Below are positions 60,193 through 64,000 of a stretch of DNA of 64,000 nucleotides, in pieces. Numbering within the stretch: position 1 is the stretch's first letter; each line of letters starts with the position of its first letter. Below the pieces are notes generated by a model. That model saw only the letters and a list, made by a program, of their open reading frames with translations. It had not been told where the DNA came from and did not search any database. Position numbers and translations under genes: made by a program. The stretch is from Fervidibacter sinensis (GTDB lineage Bacteria; Armatimonadota; Fervidibacteria; Fervidibacterales; Fervidibacteraceae). Location of the stretch: assembly GCA_032161045.1 (NCBI GenBank), contig JAVHTH010000016.1; one strand, 5' to 3'.

Positions 60193-62427
60193 GTGGAAAC
60201 GATGCTTGAAAAAGCGTTAGCGCTCGGCATGACGGAAGACGAGTTCCGGCAAGTTTGCGAAATTTTGGGGCGTGAACCGACGGATACGGAATTGGCGATG
60301 TTCAGCGTTGAGTGGAGCGAGCATTGCGGTTACGGTCGGTCAAAGCAGTGGCTCAGACTGCTGCCCCGCGATGTCGGCAAGTATCGTGCTGCTGCAGGTG
60401 GAGATGCGGGTGGAATTGAAGTCAAGCCGGGACTTTGGGTCCTGTTCAAAATGGAGAGCCATAACCACCCATCGCAAATTGAGCCGAAAAGCGGCGCGGC
60501 GACGGGAATCGGGGGCATCGTCCGCGACATTTTGGCGATGGGCGCAAGACCTATCGCTCTCGTTGACACTCTGCGCTTTGCGGAACCTTCCGACCCAAAG
60601 GCACGCTACATCTTCACGGGCGTCGTTGATGGGATAAGTTGGTATGGAAATTGCATTGGGGTCCCAACCGTTGCAGGTGAAGTCGGTTTCAACGATTGCT
60701 ATAAGACGAACTGCCTTGTCGGTGTCATGTGTATTGGCGTAGCGCGGGAGCACGAACTGATGACGAGCGCAGCGAAAGGTGTCGGCAACGCTGTCGTCTA
60801 TGTCGGGAACGCGACAGGGCGAGACGGTATCGGCGGTTGTTCCATTCTCGCAAGTAAGGAGATGCGAGAGGAATTGGAAATGCGCCCCACAGTGCAATTG
60901 GGTGACCCGTTCGCTGAAAAGTGCTTGATTGAAGCCTGCTTGGAAGCATACAAAACTGGTGCAGTGGTCGCTGTCAAAGACATGGGCGCTGCAGGGCTCA
61001 CTTGCACGACCGTTGAGATGGCGGCAGCGGGTGGCGTTGGCATGGTCGTTGATATTTCGCTTGTTCCCAAGCGCGAACCCGATATGGAACCTTGGGAAGT
61101 AATGATGAGCGAAAGTCAAGAGCGGATGCTGCTCATCGTTGAAAAAGGACGCGAAAGCGAAATCAAACGAATTTTTGACAGATGGGGGCTTCATTGCGTT
61201 ACCATTGGGCGCATCACAGATGACCGCACAGTGAGAATTTACGATGGGGACGAATTGGTTGCGGAAATTCCCGCAGAAGCGATCGCTGAAGCGCCCATCA
61301 AAAACTTGCCGATGCAAAAGCCCGATTACATTGATGAAGTGCGTCGGTTTGATTTCTCGCAATTGCCTGAACCTGATGATTACACCGACGCCCTTTTGCA
61401 CTTGCTCTCGTCACCAAACATCGCCAGCAAGGCTTGGGTTTATGAGCAGTATGACCACATGGTTCAGGTCAACACTGTCGTTTTACCCGGAGTTGCAGAC
61501 GCAGCAGTTTTACGGTTGAAGGATTGGGATGAAAAATTGGGCATTGCGGTGACTGCTGACTGCAACTCGCTTTACTGCTACCTTGACCCTTACCGCGGTG
61601 CTCAATTGGCGGTTGCCGAAGCGGCGCGTAACTTAAGTTGCGTTGGCGCTGAACCTGCAGGAGTAACCGATTGTTTGTGCTTTGGCAACCCAGACAAACC
61701 CGACCGTTACTGGCAGTTCGTTGAAAGTGTCAAGGGAATTGCTGATGCTTGTCGTGAGTTGAATGTTCCCGTCGTTAGCGGCAATGTCAGTTTTTACAAC
61801 GAGAGCGAAATCAGCGTCGTCCATCCTTCACCGCTCATTGGCATGGTCGGGGTTTTGGAAGATGTTAGCCGGCACGCAACGATGGCGTTTAAGGATGAAG
61901 GCGACATCATCGTGCTGTTAGGTGTTTGCCGAAACGAACTTGGTGGCAGCGAATATGTTAGGTGGCGGTTTGGGCTTGAAGTTGGGGAACCGCCAAAACT
62001 TGATTGGCGTTTAGAAAAAGCGGTGCAGGCAGTTTGCAGGGAAGGAATAAAGCGGGGTTTGATCAAATCCGCCCACGATTGCAGTGAAGGTGGGTTAGCA
62101 GTCTGTTTGGCAGAATGTTGTATAGCGGGAGAAATCGGTGCTACGGTTGATTTGCCCTTTAACGCGTTGGAAGGTGAATTTGGGGGACGGTTCTCAGCGT
62201 TGCTATTTGGCGAATCCGTTTCGCGAATTATCGTCACTGTCGCCCCATCTGCCCTTGAGGAATTGCAGGAAATTGCGAAGAGGTATAATTGTCCAATGTT
62301 CGCAATAGGCAAGGTTGGGGGAAGCAAATTGGAAATCGCTTTTGCCGGCAAAGAGTTGGTCAAAGAGGAGGTGAGCAATCTCAAAGTTGTTTGGTCAACA
62401 GCGCTGGCTCAACAAGTGGGTTCGTGA
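60193..62427 (+). CDS. purL: Phosphoribosylformylglycinamidine synthase subunit PurL
   Basis: 744 residues from the GTG at 60193, with GGAGGTG at 60177-60183; an ATG at 60185 is out of frame. This is the small-type PurL that works with PurQ and PurS. EHCGYGRSKQWL, MESHNHPSQIEPKSGAATGIGG and MGARPIALVDTLRF form the ATP and FGAR site; DMGAAGLTCTTVEMAA and the two repeated AIRS-like halves are present. It makes FGAM in purine synthesis. purS and purQ are not in the window. Confidence 0.96.
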   Translation: METMLEKALALGMTEDEFRQVCEILGREPTDTELAMFSVEWSEHCGYGRSKQWLRLLPRDVGKYRAAAGGDAGGIEVKPGLWVLFKMESHNHPSQIEPKSGAATGIGGIVRDILAMGARPIALVDTLRFAEPSDPKARYIFTGVVDGISWYGNCIGVPTVAGEVGFNDCYKTNCLVGVMCIGVAREHELMTSAAKGVGNAVVYVGNATGRDGIGGCSILASKEMREELEMRPTVQLGDPFAEKCLIEACLEAYKTGAVVAVKDMGAAGLTCTTVEMAAAGGVGMVVDISLVPKREPDMEPWEVMMSESQERMLLIVEKGRESEIKRIFDRWGLHCVTIGRITDDRTVRIYDGDELVAEIPAEAIAEAPIKNLPMQKPDYIDEVRRFDFSQLPEPDDYTDALLHLLSSPNIASKAWVYEQYDHMVQVNTVVLPGVADAAVLRLKDWDEKLGIAVTADCNSLYCYLDPYRGAQLAVAEAARNLSCVGAEPAGVTDCLCFGNPDKPDRYWQFVESVKGIADACRELNVPVVSGNVSFYNESEISVVHPSPLIGMVGVLEDVSRHATMAFKDEGDIIVLLGVCRNELGGSEYVRWRFGLEVGEPPKLDWRLEKAVQAVCREGIKRGLIKSAHDCSEGGLAVCLAECCIAGEIGATVDLPFNALEGEFGGRFSALLFGESVSRIIVTVAPSALEELQEIAKRYNCPMFAIGKVGGSKLEIAFAGKELVKEEVSNLKVVWSTALAQQVGS

Positions 62428-62481
62428 AATTTAATGCACCTTGTTGGGTTTACTCAAACCTTTTGTTGGGAGGTGTTTGGC

Positions 62482-63108
62482 ATGCGATTTCTCAACTGGC
62501 GCAGCGGTAATGAATGGTTGGAAGAAGCAAATCAAGAATCCGCACAGGATATTGAAAAGATTGCCCGACCACAATGGAACATCCCGATGGACGAATTTAT
62601 CCCAAAGCCGCCGCACCGAATTTGGCGGGTTGGTGCGTTCATTGATGTCCAAAACATTTACATGTGTGTCAAGTCAGTTTTCGGACACACGAAAATCAAC
62701 TACCGAGTTTTGCGAGACTTTTTGACCCGAGACGGCGCATTGGTCAAGATGGTTGCGTTCACCTGCTATGACCCAGAAAACCGCTCACAAGTTGACTTCA
62801 TGCACGCTTTGGCGTTGATGGGTTATCGCGTCGTTGCCAAACCGCTCAAACGGATGCCCGACGGAAACATCAAAGCGAGCATGGACATGGAGATGGCGTT
62901 GGAGATTTTGGTTTCCGCACCGTATCTTGACGAAATCGTTTTGGTTACAGGCGATGGCGATTTCGCACCCATAGTTGACTATGTTGCGAGGATGGGGAAA
63001 ATCGTTAAGGTCATTGGTCCAGACAGGTTGACATCGCCTGACCTCATCCGCTGCTGCGACCATTTCATCAACCTTGCCCAAATTGACGGCATCTTCTCGG
63101 TTGAATGA
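62482..63108 (+). CDS. NYN-domain (LabA/DUF88) predicted nuclease
   Basis: 208 residues from the ATG at 62482 with GGGAGGTG. A 45-residue N-terminus precedes a PIN-like NYN domain. It contains VGAFIDVQNIYMC (first acidic site), DMEMALEILVSA and VLVTGDGDFAPIVDYVARMGK (second acidic site with the SGDGDF-like block). Such proteins are predicted RNases. The gene follows purL by 54 bases and may be cotranscribed. Target RNA unknown. Confidence 0.9.
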   Translation: MRFLNWRSGNEWLEEANQESAQDIEKIARPQWNIPMDEFIPKPPHRIWRVGAFIDVQNIYMCVKSVFGHTKINYRVLRDFLTRDGALVKMVAFTCYDPENRSQVDFMHALALMGYRVVAKPLKRMPDGNIKASMDMEMALEILVSAPYLDEIVLVTGDGDFAPIVDYVARMGKIVKVIGPDRLTSPDLIRCCDHFINLAQIDGIFSVE

Positions 63109-63185
63109 GAGCAAAATGCTGTTGAGTCGTTTCAAAAACCGCCTGAGGGGACAGATCCCTGCCTGACCGTAAACGAGATTTGGCA

Positions 63186-63312
63186 AGAATCAGTGCTGCA
63201 TAAACGGAGCCCTCAGGATAGGGGTTTTGAATCTTTTACTGCGTTCAAGATGGCGTCAGCGACAGCATGCTGAATTGCGACGCAAAGGGAATGGAAATCA
63301 CACTTTTTGTTG
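63186..63312. repeat. 127-bp direct repeat, left copy, at second assembly gap
   Basis: Identical to 63413-63539. It contains the 3' end of the P1-peptidase gene (the stop would fall at about 63213), so it duplicates part of a single gene. This supports an assembly origin. Confidence 0.92.
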
Positions 63313-63412
63313 NNNNNNNNNNNNNNNNNNNNNNNNNNNNNNNNNNNNNNNNNNNNNNNNNNNNNNNNNNNNNNNNNNNNNNNNNNNNNNNNNNNNNNNN
63401 NNNNNNNNNNNN
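63313..63412. other. 100-N scaffold gap
   Basis: Exactly 100 unknown bases between the two 127-bp copies. Removing one copy and the Ns would leave about 100 bases between the NYN stop and the peptidase stop, a normal convergent spacing. The unique 77 bases at 63109-63185 show no gene. Confidence 0.95.
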
Positions 63413-63539
63413 AGAATCAGTGCTGCATAAACGGAGCCCTCAGGATAGGGGTTTTGAATCTTTTACTGCGTTCAAGATGGCGTCAGCGACAGCATGCTGA
63501 ATTGCGACGCAAAGGGAATGGAAATCACACTTTTTGTTG
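63413..63539. repeat. 127-bp direct repeat, right copy, at second assembly gap
   Basis: Exact copy of 63186-63312. Positions 63440-63539 are the coding 3' end of the peptidase gene. Confidence 0.92.
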
Positions 63540-64000
63540 CCGACCGAAGCGACGACAGCAAAGTCACCGTCATACATTGTGTGTGCCGGTCGGACGGCAA
63601 GCGCCAATCCGTTTTGTGCCCACTGGGCTGCTTTAGTTGCCTGCAATTTCGTCAACCCGACATCGGTCACAACACAAACGAGGGTTGTGTTCTCACCGAC
63701 GAGCATCGGCGTGAACCCTTTGCCCAGTTCCCCACTCAGCAAATAACTTTCGGCATTGATCCATTTCCCCGTCTGCGGGTCACGGGCACCTGCAATGATT
63801 TCGCCTGTTCTCCAATTCACCACATCGCCCCAAGCATTGACAACTGCTAAGGCAGCGACATGAGCGTGGTTGCCAATTGACTTGAAAGAAATTCCAATCC
63901 CACCAGTCATGGCAAACTCCATTCCCTTGACTTTTCCAACCGTCGCACCTGTCCCAGCGCCGACATTGCCTTGACTTATCTCGGAAGGCGATGCAACTTG
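63440..64000 (-). CDS. P1-family peptidase (DmpA/NylC-like), 5' end beyond window
   Basis: About 187 C-terminal residues are visible; the frame is open to the right edge. QGNVGAGTGATVGKVKG and GGIGISFKSIGNH match the central block of the P1 (DmpA/OAT-like) family. NLVCVVTDVGLTK-like strands and AVRPAHTMYDGDFAVVAS, near the C-terminus, match the family end where AHTxxDGD precedes an Ala-Thr/Ser. These are N-terminal nucleophile aminopeptidases or amidohydrolases that self-cleave; which residue is the nucleophile cannot be stated from this part. The stop lies inside the 127-bp repeat beside the gap, but the coding sequence itself is intact. Confidence 0.85.
   Translation of the reverse strand, partial: QVASPSEISQGNVGAGTGATVGKVKGMEFAMTGGIGISFKSIGNHAHVAALAVVNAWGDVVNWRTGEIIAGARDPQTGKWINAESYLLSGELGKGFTPMLVGENTTLVCVVTDVGLTKLQATKAAQWAQNGLALAVRPAHTMYDGDFAVVASVGNKKCDFHSLCVAIQHAVADAILNAVKDSKPLS

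Noticed and set aside
63227..63636. Plus-strand frames across the second gap
   Set aside because: Antisense to the P1-family peptidase and dependent on N bases.

Overview
The window reads as part of a bacterial chromosome recovered by metagenome or draft assembly. It holds about 45 densely packed genes of moderate GC, on both strands, mostly in short operons with strong GGAGGTGA-type ribosome binding sites. The cell appears to be diderm: an outer-membrane porin, a periplasmic SurA-like folding factor, an apolipoprotein N-acyltransferase-like protein and a lipobox HEAT protein are present. Menaquinone appears to be made by the futalosine route (mqnC), isoprenoids by the MEP route (dxs), and a two-subunit 2-oxoacid:ferredoxin oxidoreductase is present. 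Several genes look archaeal-like (a KaiC-type ATPase with its small partner, and a diadenylate cyclase of the archaeal DacZ type). Together with sugar-acid style Gfo/Idh/MocA dehydrogenases, a GH29 fucosidase, a DUF6807 protein and a PEP-CTERM protein, this resembles a thermophilic member of the Armatimonadota/Fervidibacteria area. That placement is inference; no rRNA gene is present.

Layout. 0-6 kb: two Gfo/Idh/MocA oxidoreductases, a SurA-like isomerase, mqnC, and the small HTH protein plus KaiC-like ATPase. 6-9 kb: tRNA-Thr, a tandem pair of cation diffusion facilitators, and a polysaccharide deacetylase translationally coupled to the second. 9-17 kb: carbohydrate and cell-surface genes (DUF6807, a 944-residue Ig-like-repeat protein, Gfo/Idh/MocA plus GH29, PEP-CTERM). 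17-26 kb: MscS channel, recO, korAB, MFS transporter, HEAT protein, M48 protease with beta-propeller. 26-38.8 kb: a palindromic repeat cluster with an assembly gap, gamma-glutamyltransferase-like protein and agmatinase, porin, murA-mreB, diadenylate cyclase, Lnt-like protein, alcohol-dehydrogenase-like protein, AMMECR1, and an HD-GYP protein coupled to a small diheme cytochrome-like protein. 38.9-48.7 kb: housekeeping block parB, recA-recX, rny, TPR/HEAT proteins, clpB. 48.8-64 kb: a PAS histidine-kinase-like protein lacking its phospho-acceptor His, amt-glnA with an attenuator leader, FkbM methyltransferase, dxs, nadE coupled to an AbiEii-type toxin-antitoxin pair, purL, an NYN-domain protein, a second assembly gap and a partial P1-family peptidase.

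The strongest regulatory find is the leader of the divergent amt-glnA operon (53960-54176, minus strand). A good sigma70-like promoter is followed by two hairpins whose hexanucleotide loops both have A at position 1 and G at position 4. The 3' arm of the second hairpin also forms the 5' arm of an intrinsic terminator. This is the layout of the target of ANTAR-domain antiterminators. The Amt protein it controls has Glu where the second pore histidine normally is.

Both 100-N gaps are flanked by perfect 127-bp direct repeats. This is the expected signature of two contigs ending in the same 127-mer, so they are assembly artefacts, not biology.
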